From NCBI GenBank assembly GCA_012798055.1, contig JAAZOA010000029.1:1-8357 (forward strand): 8,357 nt of DNA. The letters are read 5' to 3'. The notes below the pieces were generated by a model. The model saw only the letters and a list, made by a program, of their open reading frames with translations, was not told the DNA's origin and made no database searches. Shown here piece by piece: positions 1 to 6,108 of the stretch (position 1 is the stretch's first letter; each line of letters opens with the position of its first letter). The DNA is from Syntrophomonadaceae bacterium. GTDB lineage: Bacteria > Bacillota > Syntrophomonadia > Syntrophomonadales > Syntrophomonadaceae. A program made the translations under genes and the position numbers.

Positions 1-329
1 ACGCTGCGCACTTGGCAGGTATCAATGTTGTCACATTGGAATCCCGGGCTCAAACAGACATTTAAAGCAATCGGTCCCTCCATCGCCTCAATCACGTCTG
101 CAAGTGTTATTTTTTCCAGGCTGCGGGCCAGCCTCACGCCCCCCTGGACGCCCCTCTGCGTGGCAACTAGGCCCGCACGCGAGAGGACCTGGACCGTTTT
201 GTGCAGAAAATCCTCGGGGATATTGTGACGCTGGGCGATCACTTTGCTGGACAGGAGCTGGCCATAAGGCACTCTCCCCAGTTCGGTGAGGGTCTTTACA
301 GCATATTCAGTCTGCCTGGTTATTTGCAT
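1..329 (-). CDS. Rrf2-family (IscR/NsrR-like) transcriptional regulator, partial
   Basis: The gene reads leftward from ATG at 329-327 and leaves the window after about 109 codons, so its C-terminus is missing. The visible part matches Rrf2 regulators: an N-terminal start of MQITRQTEYAVKTLTELG, a winged helix-turn-helix over roughly residues 1-70, the wing motif GVQGGVRLA at about 60-68, and the short linker helix LADVIEAMEG. Three cysteines follow at residues 92, 99 and 105 (C-x6-C-x5-C), close to the 92/98/104 trio that binds the [2Fe-2S] cluster in IscR, so an Fe-S-sensing regulator is likely. A GGAG ribosome binding site (338-341) sits 8 bases before the start. The gene is divergent from the lipase gene and could control it, itself, or genes to the left. 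Family assignment is firm. The sensed signal is inference. Confidence 0.88.
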   Translation of the reverse strand, partial: MQITRQTEYAVKTLTELGRVPYGQLLSSKVIAQRHNIPEDFLHKTVQVLSRAGLVATQRGVQGGVRLARSLEKITLADVIEAMEGPIALNVCLSPGFQCDNIDTCQVRS

Positions 330-337
330 GGTCGCGT

Positions 338-341
338 CTCC
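338..341 (-). promoter_or_regulatory. Ribosome binding site of the Rrf2 gene
   Basis: On the minus strand GGAG stands 8 bases before the ATG at 329, which supports that start over any internal one. Confidence 0.7.
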
Positions 342-373
342 AAATCTGGATAATTTTGATTCACTTTAAATAA

Positions 374-402
374 ATAATAGAAGCCCGCCTGGAAAAATGC
401 AA
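374..402 (-). promoter_or_regulatory. Sigma-A type promoter for the Rrf2 gene
   Basis: On the minus strand a -35 of TTGCAT (402-397) and a -10 of TATTAT (379-374) are separated by exactly 17 bases. Each hexamer is close to the vegetative consensus. Transcription would begin near 367, giving a leader of about 38 bases with a good ribosome binding site. Seen by eye only. Confidence 0.6.
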
Positions 403-497
403 GTATTTTTTTGGGGTCCATGCGTAAGACCGTTTTGCTCAACCCACCACTCAGCCTAGCAAATGGAATTTTTTGGCCTGGATTACGGGGCATATTT

Positions 498-507
498 AGT
501 CTAGACT
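498..507. promoter_or_regulatory. 10-bp perfect palindrome, possible operator
   Basis: AGTCTAGACT is its own reverse complement and lies in the divergent Rrf2-lipase region, 50 bases before the lipase start and immediately against a hairpin. A regulator site, for example for the neighbouring Rrf2 protein, is possible. The assignment is inference. Confidence 0.35.
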
Positions 508-540
508 GTAGTGCAGGGTGCCCTGACACCCGCACTACAG
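506..540. repeat. Strong inverted repeat (hairpin) upstream of the lipase
   Basis: The left arm CTGTAGTGC-A-GGGTG pairs with CACCC-GCACTACAG on the right: 14 base pairs with one bulged A and a six-base CCCTGA loop. No T-run follows on either strand, so it is unlikely to be an intrinsic terminator. It ends 17 bases before the lipase ATG and 9 bases before the presumed ribosome binding site, so if transcribed it could affect translation or mRNA stability. It could also be a protein-binding site. No clear sigma-A promoter for the lipase was found upstream of it. Confidence 0.7.
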
Positions 541-557
541 CACAAGGTTAGGATAAG

Positions 558-1706
558 ATGAACAGATTCAATGAGCTAATAAATCAATTATTCGTGCATC
601 CACGCCTGTCGATCGACAACAGTTCACAATACTGGGACCGGACTGTTTTATGCAAGGTTGATAACCTGCGAGGCCTGGAGCAGAAATTTTGCAGCGCCAA
701 CCGGCAGCTAGACCAGGACATAATCACTTCTTTCGGTACCGACGAGCCAGGGGCAGACCAGTACCTGCTCCACTTTGCTCCCGGTTGGGACAGCAATGTC
801 CGCAAACAACCAGTGATCCTATTGCCGGGTGCCGGTCTGGATGCCAATTCCTTCACCAATCTTTACGGAATGGGAATGGTCGGGCTACAGCAGCAATTAA
901 CCGCCTTTGGGTACCGAGTGTTTGCTCTGACATTCTCCCATTCCCACGGGGACAATTTCTACCAGGCTGAGCAGCTGGCCGATGCCATCACCCGGGTAAA
1001 ATCCATGTGCGGAGTGGGTACGGTGGATGTACTCGCTCACAGTAAGGGCGGATTGGCAGCCCGCATCTATCTCTCGGACCTGGCTTTTTCCCGGTATCGA
1101 GGTGATGTGCGCCGCTTTGTCATGCTGGGAACTCCCAACCTGGGTCTGGATTTTGCCTTCCGCAACCCTTCCCTATCCCTGCCTCTCTATCTGTCCGGCA
1201 GCAATGGGGTGATTGCCTGGGACCGCATCAATTATATGGGCTCCTACCTGGATACCTCGGAGAATTCAATTTATCTGGGGGGCTGTTTCCCGGGACAAAG
1301 CCAGATGCTTTTCCCTTGGGCGGATAAGTACCCGCTGGATATGACTCAGACTGATTGGTGGACTACCTATTACGGCGGGACTGGATTCATGAGCCATTCC
1401 CATGGTATTGAAAAAGCCATGCAGGACGGGGGCAATCTAATAACCAGGCTGGAAAAGGCCGGAATCCATCCGGGTGTTGAGTTAGCAGTGTTAGCCGGAA
1501 ATAACCAGATGTTCGGCTTAGTTCCCGGCGAGGGTTCCGGTCAGGGAGACGGCCTGGTCTTCCTGGAAAGCGTTTTTCATACTGATGGCATGACATCCCA
1601 GGGGGCCAGGATGATCGCTAAAACCCAGCTCTATGTCAACCATTTGGAGATGCTCTTCCATTCCGATGTGGCCGGATGGGTCGATAGACAGCTCCGCGAT
1701 GACTGA
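558..1706 (+). CDS. Alpha/beta-hydrolase lipase/esterase, no signal peptide
   Basis: This 382-residue protein is a serine ester hydrolase. The core shows an oxyanion-hole segment ILLPGAG at 87-93, a nucleophile elbow LAHSKGG at 159-165 with Ser162 (the A-x-S-x-G variant known from Bacillus lipases), a likely catalytic Asp331 in GQGDGLVFLES, and a likely catalytic His362 in VNHLEML. The segment FVMLGTPNLG at 187-196 is also typical of lipases. The N-terminus is hydrophilic, with no signal peptide, lipobox or membrane segment, so it should be cytoplasmic or released in another way. An in-frame TAG at 549-551 rules out an upstream extension. AGGA (550-553) is the presumed ribosome binding site, 4 bases before the ATG, which is rather close. 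The gene stands alone, divergent from Rrf2 and closed by a terminator. The substrate (short ester, triglyceride or polyester) is not visible. Confidence 0.85.
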   Translation: MNRFNELINQLFVHPRLSIDNSSQYWDRTVLCKVDNLRGLEQKFCSANRQLDQDIITSFGTDEPGADQYLLHFAPGWDSNVRKQPVILLPGAGLDANSFTNLYGMGMVGLQQQLTAFGYRVFALTFSHSHGDNFYQAEQLADAITRVKSMCGVGTVDVLAHSKGGLAARIYLSDLAFSRYRGDVRRFVMLGTPNLGLDFAFRNPSLSLPLYLSGSNGVIAWDRINYMGSYLDTSENSIYLGGCFPGQSQMLFPWADKYPLDMTQTDWWTTYYGGTGFMSHSHGIEKAMQDGGNLITRLEKAGIHPGVELAVLAGNNQMFGLVPGEGSGQGDGLVFLESVFHTDGMTSQGARMIAKTQLYVNHLEMLFHSDVAGWVDRQLRDD

Positions 1707-1746
1707 TGCGGTTTTATCGATTCTTCTTATGACCATGCTCGATATG

Positions 1747-1778
1747 TGCCCGGCAGGATCTGCCGGGCATTGGTTTTA
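1747..1778 (+). terminator. Intrinsic terminator after the lipase gene
   Basis: TGCCCGGCAG (1747-1756) and CTGCCGGGCA (1760-1769) form a perfect 10-bp GC-rich stem with a GAT loop, followed by TTGGTTTTA. It lies 41 bases after the lipase stop and separates it from the ABC operon. The T-tract is interrupted by GG, so termination may be partial. Confidence 0.75.
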
Positions 1779-1850
1779 ATCCGATCTCGAGATTTTGAAG
1801 CCCGCACTTTATACCCCCGGCATCCTCAGAAGGAGAATGATTTCTTCAAG

Positions 1851-1866
1851 TCATATGATATATAAT
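1851..1866 (+). promoter_or_regulatory. Probable promoter -10 region of the ABC operon
   Basis: A consensus TATAAT (1861-1866) lies in an AT-rich stretch 40 bases before the ATG at 1906. A TG at 1856-1857 followed by A and TATATA would also fit an extended -10. No good -35 hexamer was found 16-18 bases upstream. The palindrome TCATATGA at 1851-1858 touches the -10. A GGGAGA ribosome binding site follows at about 1895. Confidence 0.42.
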
Positions 1867-1905
1867 GAAGTTTGGGTATATTTGCACTGATGAAGGGAGA
1901 TACGC

Positions 1906-2844
1906 ATGAAGAAAATACTCGTCGCCTGCCTGATACTGGCCCTGGGTCTGGGATTGGTTGGCTGCAACCAGAAGCAAGCTGCAGAGTTCCCTGCGAAAAC
2001 CATTACCATCGGAGTGATGCCTGATGTGGAATCCATTCCCTTTTTGATCGCAGAAAAAAACGGTTATTTTACCAAACAGGGAGTCGCAGTCAAAATCGTT
2101 CACTTCAATGCGGCCAAAGACCGCGACAGCGCTCTGCAGAGCGGCCAGTTGGATGGGGTGATCACTGATGTTTTGGCTGTGGTTTTTGCTAATGAGGGCG
2201 GAATCAACCTTAAAATCTGCGCTAAAAACGACGGCAACGTCGAATTGATGGCGGGCAAGAACAGCGGCATCAATAGCATAACCGAACTTAGCGGCAGAAG
2301 TATCGGCCTTTCAACCAACACTATCATGGAATACACTGCTGACCAAATGCTGGCAGCGGGAGGAGTGAAGGCCAGCCAAGTCCAGAAAGTAGCCATCCCC
2401 CAGCTGCCTACCCGTTTGGAGATGCTCCAGGGAGGCAAGGTGGAAGCCGCTATCCTGCCCGAACCCTTGGCAGGGCTGGCAGTCAAGAATGGAGCCAGGG
2501 TTCTGGCCAGCACGGATGCCATGGGTACAAAAGCTGGGGCAATCGCCTTTACCGGCAAGAGTCTGCAGGAAAGCCCGGCTGAAATCAAAGCAGTCTTCCG
2601 GGCTTACAATGACGCAGTCGCGTATTTGGCCCAGGAACCTTTAACCAGTTACGTCGATTTCATCATCGAGGCCCAGGGGTTCCCGGCAGAGGTGAAAGAT
2701 TCACTGCAGCTCCCCAAGTACAGCCAGGCCGCCCTACCCAGCGAAGCTGTTTTTAATGATGTGGTTAAATGGCTGAAGGACAAGAACCTGATAAAAGGCA
2801 GCTATGAATACAAAAACCTGGTCGATGATACGGTTTTGAGGTAA
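1906..2844 (+). CDS. ABC transporter substrate-binding lipoprotein, SsuA/TauA/ThiY-like (NMT1 type)
   Basis: This 312-residue protein should capture a small solute outside the membrane and hand it to the permease. Residues 1-20 form a lipoprotein signal: MKK, a hydrophobic core, then the lipobox LVGC with Cys20 as lipidation site. The mature part begins with the family pattern TITIGVMPDVESIPFLIAEKNGYF, followed by AALQ-type and DGVITD segments (around residues 75-87) and an EAAILPEP segment near 180-190, as in nitrate/sulfonate/taurine and thiamine-precursor binding proteins. Length is normal. A GGGAGA ribosome binding site precedes the ATG. It is the first gene of an operon with ATPase and permease. 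The ligand cannot be named: no riboswitch and no neighbouring metabolic gene points to one. Confidence 0.85.
   Translation: MKKILVACLILALGLGLVGCNQKQAAEFPAKTITIGVMPDVESIPFLIAEKNGYFTKQGVAVKIVHFNAAKDRDSALQSGQLDGVITDVLAVVFANEGGINLKICAKNDGNVELMAGKNSGINSITELSGRSIGLSTNTIMEYTADQMLAAGGVKASQVQKVAIPQLPTRLEMLQGGKVEAAILPEPLAGLAVKNGARVLASTDAMGTKAGAIAFTGKSLQESPAEIKAVFRAYNDAVAYLAQEPLTSYVDFIIEAQGFPAEVKDSLQLPKYSQAALPSEAVFNDVVKWLKDKNLIKGSYEYKNLVDDTVLR
2838..2841 (+). promoter_or_regulatory. Ribosome binding site that decides the GTG start of the ABC ATPase
   Basis: GAGG overlaps the last codons of the binding-protein gene and stands 11 bases before the GTG at 2853. The AGG at 2851 is too close to serve. This suggests translational coupling between the two genes. 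Confidence 0.5.
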
Positions 2845-2852
2845 TTTTTAAG

Positions 2853-3602
2853 GTGATATCGGTAAAAGAGCTTTCCGTTGCCTATGGGGAAAATCAACAG
2901 TTGACACCGGCCCTGGACAAGGTAACCATCGAGATCGACAGCGGGCAAATATACACATTTATCGGTCCTTCTGGCTGCGGCAAGTCAACCTTTCTCTACA
3001 TTCTGGCTGGGATACTGAGGGACTACCAGGGTATCGTCACGATTGACGGCAAACCGGTCGATCCCCAGAAGCAGCGTATAGGACTGATCCTGCAAAACTA
3101 TGGACTCCTGCCCTGGAAAAATGTTTATCAGAATGCCATTTTGGGTGCTAAAATCAAGGATCAGCCAGCTGACGAGCCATATGTCCGGTTCATTTTTCAG
3201 CAGTTGGGGATCGAAGACCTCCTGGGCCGATATCCCAAGGAACTGTCCGGCGGGCAGCAGCAGCGGGTTGCCATTGCCCGGGCTTTTATCCTGAAGCCTG
3301 ACCTGCTGCTCATGGATGAACCCTTCTCAGCCCTGGATGCCATCACCCGTGAGGAAATCCAGGATCTGTTCCTCAAGATCTGGAAACAGCACCAGGTGAC
3401 CACGGTTTTCATCACCCACAGCGTGGATGAAGCCTTATACCTGGGTTCAAAGATCGTGGTGTTTTCTCCTGCACCGGGCAAGATCATCGAGGTCATCGAT
3501 AATCCTTGTTTTCAACTGGAGAACCTGCGTGCCCGGGATGAATATTACCGCATGTCCAAACAGTTGCGAAAAATGTTGAGCGAGGAATGGTCGAAGCAGT
3601 GA
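2853..3602 (+). CDS. ABC transporter ATPase, SsuB/TauB-like
   Basis: This 249-residue protein is the nucleotide-binding subunit that powers the importer from the cytoplasmic side. All motifs are intact: Walker A GPSGCGKST at 38-46, Q-loop Gln81 in LILQNYGLLPW, signature LSGGQQQR at 131-138, Walker B LLLMDEP at 151-157, D-loop SALD, and the H-loop histidine His189 in FITHSVDEA. The NYGLLPW stretch after the Q-loop is typical of the nitrate/sulfonate/taurine group. The start is GTG, 8 bases after the stop of the binding-protein gene. The end overlaps the start of the permease gene. Substrate unknown. Confidence 0.9.
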   Translation: MISVKELSVAYGENQQLTPALDKVTIEIDSGQIYTFIGPSGCGKSTFLYILAGILRDYQGIVTIDGKPVDPQKQRIGLILQNYGLLPWKNVYQNAILGAKIKDQPADEPYVRFIFQQLGIEDLLGRYPKELSGGQQQRVAIARAFILKPDLLLMDEPFSALDAITREEIQDLFLKIWKQHQVTTVFITHSVDEALYLGSKIVVFSPAPGKIIEVIDNPCFQLENLRARDEYYRMSKQLRKMLSEEWSKQ

Positions 3603-4333
3603 AGGACAAGTGGCTAGGTGCAGCTTATAGCTTTATCGTCGTGTTGGTGTTTTGGGGTTTGGTCTCCTGGTGGCTGGATATACCTATTATCCCTTCACCT
3701 GCAGCAGTATTTCAAAACATACTGGATATCTATACCTCCAAAATGCAGGCCCATGTGGCAGCCAGCCTGCTGCGCATCCTGGCTGGGATTATCATTGCCA
3801 TCCTGGCGGGCGTACCGCTTGGTTTCCTCATGGGATATTTTGAAAGGGTGGATAAAATACTCTCGCCTCTGGTCTATTTCACCTATCCGGTGCCAAAATT
3901 GGCCCTCCTGCCTATCGTCATGCTGCTTTTCGGGCTGGGTGAGACGTCCAAGCTAATCATGATCATCCTTATCATCGTTTTCCAGATCATAATCACCTCC
4001 CGGGATGCGGTAAAATCTATACCCGCCGAGACTTATCATTCCCTGCAATCGCTGGGGGCCAGCAGGCGGCAGATGTTCACCGAGATAATCGTGCCCGCTT
4101 CCCTGCCGGAAGTACTTACTGCGACCCGCCTGGCCCTGGGAACTGCGGTATCGATACTATTCTTCACGGAAACCTTCGGCACCGAGTACGGCATGGGCTA
4201 CTTCATTATGGATGCATGGATGCGGGTCAATTACCTGGAGATGTATTCCGGCATCGTGGTTTTGAGCTTCATGGGATTCGTCATTTTCACCTTGATCGAC
4301 CTCAGCGAATCTCGCCTCTGCTCCTGGCGCTGA
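3587..4333 (+). CDS. ABC transporter permease, SsuC/TauC-like
   Basis: This 248-residue integral membrane protein forms the import channel. About six hydrophobic segments are visible, at roughly 12-32, 62-85, 105-118, 122-140, 183-195 and 220-238. The cytoplasmic EAA loop that contacts the ATPase is clear at about 147-175 (YHSLQSLGASRRQMF, then IIVPASLPEVL). The ATG at 3587 overlaps the ATPase gene by 16 bases, but GAGGA (3582-3586) directly touches that ATG. An in-frame GTG at 3599 forms a GTGA overlap with the ATPase stop and has better spacing to the same GAGGA, so the true start may be 3599 (four residues shorter). The gene ends the operon. Confidence 0.87.
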   Translation: MVEAVKDKWLGAAYSFIVVLVFWGLVSWWLDIPIIPSPAAVFQNILDIYTSKMQAHVAASLLRILAGIIIAILAGVPLGFLMGYFERVDKILSPLVYFTYPVPKLALLPIVMLLFGLGETSKLIMIILIIVFQIIITSRDAVKSIPAETYHSLQSLGASRRQMFTEIIVPASLPEVLTATRLALGTAVSILFFTETFGTEYGMGYFIMDAWMRVNYLEMYSGIVVLSFMGFVIFTLIDLSESRLCSWR

Positions 4334-4338
4334 CCCCC

Positions 4339-4366
4339 TTTGTCACGGGGACTTTGTCACGGGGAC
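4339..4366. repeat. 14-bp perfect tandem duplication at the repeat end
   Basis: TTTGTCACGGGGAC occurs twice in direct succession (4339-4352 and 4353-4366), starting five bases after the permease stop codon. The second copy is the outer end of the 26-bp inverted repeat. Confidence 0.9.
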
Positions 4367-4425
4367 GGAGTTGCTGACACTTTATTCTTGCTCAAAAATG
4401 TGTCAGCAACTCCGTCCCCGTGACA
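4355..4425. repeat. Perfect 26-bp inverted repeat (REP/MITE-like doublet)
   Basis: The left arm (4355-4380, starting TGTCACGGGGACGGAG) is the exact reverse complement of the right arm (4400-4425, ending CTCCGTCCCCGTGACA), with a 19-base AT-rich spacer. The right arm recurs in full at 6711-6736. The structure would fold into a very stable hairpin in RNA and may protect or end the ABC operon mRNA, although no T-run follows. It resembles dispersed REP-like repeats, in some bacteria mobilised by Y1 (RAYT) transposases. That link is inference. Confidence 0.85.
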
Positions 4426-4630
4426 CAATTCCTTTGCTGCACAATCCGCTCAAATCTTTGAACTCGTATTTTATCCTGGAGTGCTGGGACATCTGCTCAT
4501 CGATACCGGCTTCAATTGTCATGCATCTCACGAGGCTATGGCTCATCTCTACTGCCTGGTCATAAAGGACGAGTCGATAATGAACTCGGTTGCGGGCCTT
4601 CTGTATCTTGAGGCAGTCTGATCCCATCAT
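4403..4630 (-). pseudogene. Small ORF between repeat copies, possible transposase-fragment remnant
   Basis: The minus strand is open for 75 codons, from ATGATG at 4630 to a TGA inside the left half of the repeat pair. The predicted peptide begins MMGSDCLKIQKARNRVHYRL and contains KYEFKDLSGL near its end. I recognise no domain. The basic start followed by a late GLSGL-like segment faintly recalls the N-terminal helix-turn-helix part of some Firmicute transposases, but the middle does not fit, so this would be a heavily decayed copy at best. There is no ribosome binding site, and the ORF is almost exactly bounded by the GGGGACGG-type repeats. It may equally be chance. Confidence 0.2.
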
Positions 4631-4645
4631 GAAAGATTGCAGGCA

Positions 4646-4662
4646 GAACCGTCCCCTTGTCT
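4646..4662. repeat. Degenerate copy of the GGGGACGG repeat core
   Basis: GAACCGTCCCCTTGTCT shares the CCGTCCCC core and the GTC end with the 26-bp repeat arms (CTCCGTCCCCGTGACA) but differs at the flanks. It lies 7 bases beyond the stop codon of the DUF362 gene and is oriented like the right arm at 4400. Confidence 0.55.
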
Positions 4663-4668
4663 ATTGGG

Positions 4669-5865
4669 CTAGGGGTGGAGGAGGGCAAATAGTCGGCCCA
4701 GCCAGGGGGTGTATAAGCTGATGGCTCCCTCGGGGCACATCTCCTGACAACAATAGCAGCGGATACAGCGGCTGTAATCATAGACCGGAATGTTGCTGCG
4801 TTCTTCATCCGGCCAGTTTACGACCGCAGGTTTAACCGGGCACATTTCTACACAAACCCCGCATTTGATACATTTATCAGCATCTATTACCGGGCGGGCG
4901 GCAATCTGGTTGCGCAGCCAGGGTGAAGGCAGGTTCAAGGCTTTGGATGGGCTGCAGATTTTAAAGCCCGGCTGCACCAAATCGCCTAAGGCATCCCCCA
5001 CTATTTCGATATTTGCCGCCACATAGGTACCCAGCCCCATGGCCTGGCCGTGTTTCAGGGTGGGAATATCTTCAGGATCCAGGTTAACCAGCCGGCAGAC
5101 AGTAGCATCCAGGGCCACCGCATCGGTGGAAAACAACAATACCCCCATTGGCTTGGGAGTGCCGCCTCGAGGGCCATTGCCCTCCATGGCCATTATCCCG
5201 TCTATAACATACAGGCGGGGGTGCAGCATCAGGTTCAAATCCACCAGCATGCGGGCAAAATCATCAACGCGAGGCAGTTTGACATGGAATTCACCTTTCA
5301 GCACACCTGGAATGCAGCCAAATTGGTTCTTGATCGCTCCGGTCAGTTTGGTCAGCCCATGGGTTTTCAATTTAGCAATCGAAACAAGGCCATCAGCCTC
5401 CAGCACCCCCTGGGCAATAAAAAACTTCTTGTTTTGAGTCCCCGCGCTGAACGTGACTTCTGAACCGTTGCGAAAGTCAGCCATGGGCAGGTCCATTTCC
5501 CGGGCTACTGCCATAATACCGGCTCTGCGGGCAGCCCTTTCAGTGCTCCCCAAAGCCGGAGAATCTCCATAACTCAGGCGGGTCCCAGCTGCCTGGAAGA
5601 CTGCTGCTACAGCCTGGAACACGGCTGGATGAGTGGTCACGCACTTTTCTGGCGGATCCGCAGCCAGCAGATTGGGTTTAAGTAGGATCTTCTCTCCGGG
5701 AGCTGCCAAACTGGCGCAACCGCCCACCAGGTCTATCCCCCGTTCTACCGCCTCTCTCACCCTTGAAATGTCGTAATCCGGGCACTTCACCACCGCCACC
5801 TTAGCCCTGTGGCCTTCTGGACCCACGGCGCTGGCCATTTCGCTATCCAAGTCCATGTTCTTCAC
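4669..5865 (-). CDS. DUF362 protein with C-terminal 2[4Fe-4S] ferredoxin domain
   Basis: This 398-residue, apparently soluble protein reads leftward. Residues 22-300 carry the DUF362 domain, with hallmark segments LLKPNLL at 61-67, SYGDSPALGS at 98-107, KLKTHGLTKLTGAIKNQFG at 165-183 and IDGIMAMEGNGP at 221-232. Residues 328-385 are a ferredoxin domain with two complete CxxCxxCxxxCP motifs: Cys332/335/338/342 and Cys367/370/373/377, plus an extra Cys372. The protein is therefore an Fe-S electron carrier joined to a domain of unknown biochemical role. The GTG at 5865 is chosen because GGAG (5871-5874) stands 5 bases before it; an ATG three codons inside has worse spacing. It is divergent from the flavodoxin-fold oxidoreductase, a possible redox partner. 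No terminator was seen after it. Confidence 0.88.
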   Translation of the reverse strand: MKNMDLDSEMASAVGPEGHRAKVAVVKCPDYDISRVREAVERGIDLVGGCASLAAPGEKILLKPNLLAADPPEKCVTTHPAVFQAVAAVFQAAGTRLSYGDSPALGSTERAARRAGIMAVAREMDLPMADFRNGSEVTFSAGTQNKKFFIAQGVLEADGLVSIAKLKTHGLTKLTGAIKNQFGCIPGVLKGEFHVKLPRVDDFARMLVDLNLMLHPRLYVIDGIMAMEGNGPRGGTPKPMGVLLFSTDAVALDATVCRLVNLDPEDIPTLKHGQAMGLGTYVAANIEIVGDALGDLVQPGFKICSPSKALNLPSPWLRNQIAARPVIDADKCIKCGVCVEMCPVKPAVVNWPDEERSNIPVYDYSRCIRCYCCQEMCPEGAISLYTPWLGRLFALLHP

Positions 5866-5915
5866 ACTCTCTCCGCTGTATGCTTAAGACTGTGTTCCAG
5901 CCTCCGCCTAACCAT

Positions 5916-5944
5916 ATGATAAAGATTCGCCCAGACAAACACAA
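5916..5944 (-). promoter_or_regulatory. Possible promoter of the DUF362 gene
   Basis: On the minus strand TTGTGT (5944-5939) and TATCAT (5921-5916) are 17 bases apart. The -10 has five of six consensus bases, the -35 only three. Transcription would start near 5909, about 44 bases before the GTG. Confidence 0.4.
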
Positions 5945-6028
5945 TGCGGGCTATACCTTGGGAGCTTTCCCTGGCAAACGCTAACATACTACGAAAACCT
6001 GGTCCTATATGCCTCTGGCCTCGGAATC

Positions 6029-6047
6029 TGGCTTAATTGACAAGCCA
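6029..6047. promoter_or_regulatory. Inverted repeat over the -35 of the oxidoreductase promoter, candidate operator
   Basis: TGGCTT (6029-6034) and AAGCCA (6042-6047) are perfect reverse complements around a 7-base centre that contains most of the TTGACA -35 box. A repressor bound here would block the promoter. The regulator is not visible in the window. Confidence 0.42.
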
Positions 6048-6066
6048 ACCGGGCTAATCTTAGAAT
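6037..6066 (+). promoter_or_regulatory. Sigma-A promoter of the flavodoxin-fold oxidoreductase gene
   Basis: A perfect TTGACA (6037-6042) and TAGAAT (6061-6066, five of six consensus bases) are separated by 18 bases. The transcript would begin near 6073, with a leader of about 36 bases containing GGAGGTG (6095-6101). Confidence 0.7.
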
Positions 6067-6108
6067 AGAGTTACAATGGGCCGAATTACAATTTGGAGGT
6101 GCATTTTC

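Larger units (their letters stand above)
4334..4668. other. Gene-poor 335-bp region with repeats, possible remnant of a small mobile element
   Basis: This region between the permease and DUF362 stop codons holds no convincing gene. From left to right it has a 14-bp tandem duplication, a perfect 26-bp inverted repeat, about 220 bases without recognised function, and a degenerate inverted copy of the same repeat core near 4646-4662. The outer sequences therefore face each other (TTTGTCACGGGGACGG at the left and CCGTCCCCTTGTCT at the right), as expected of element ends. No intact transposase is present. Confidence 0.5.

Noticed and set aside
469..498. TTTTTG and TATTTA as a promoter for the lipase.
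   Set aside because: Only two and three of six consensus bases match; not strong enough to report as a feature.
320..535. 71-codon minus-strand ORF covering the Rrf2-lipase intergenic region.
   Set aside because: It runs through the Rrf2 promoter, the Rrf2 start and the hairpin, and the peptide has no recognisable feature or ribosome binding site.
506..540. Hairpin as an intrinsic terminator.
   Set aside because: No T-run follows on either strand, and both flanking genes are divergent, so no transcript from a known gene would need to end here.
2100..2588. 162-codon minus-strand frame inside the substrate-binding protein gene.
   Set aside because: Antisense shadow of a gene with lipobox and family motifs; low-complexity Ala/Pro/Leu-rich translation with no ribosome binding site support.
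1852..5921. The 9-mer CATATGATA occurs in front of both the ABC operon (1852-1860) and the DUF362 gene (5913-5921), suggesting a shared operator.
   Set aside because: Many 9-mer pairs are expected by chance in a window of this size, the sites have opposite orientation relative to their genes, and flanks do not match.
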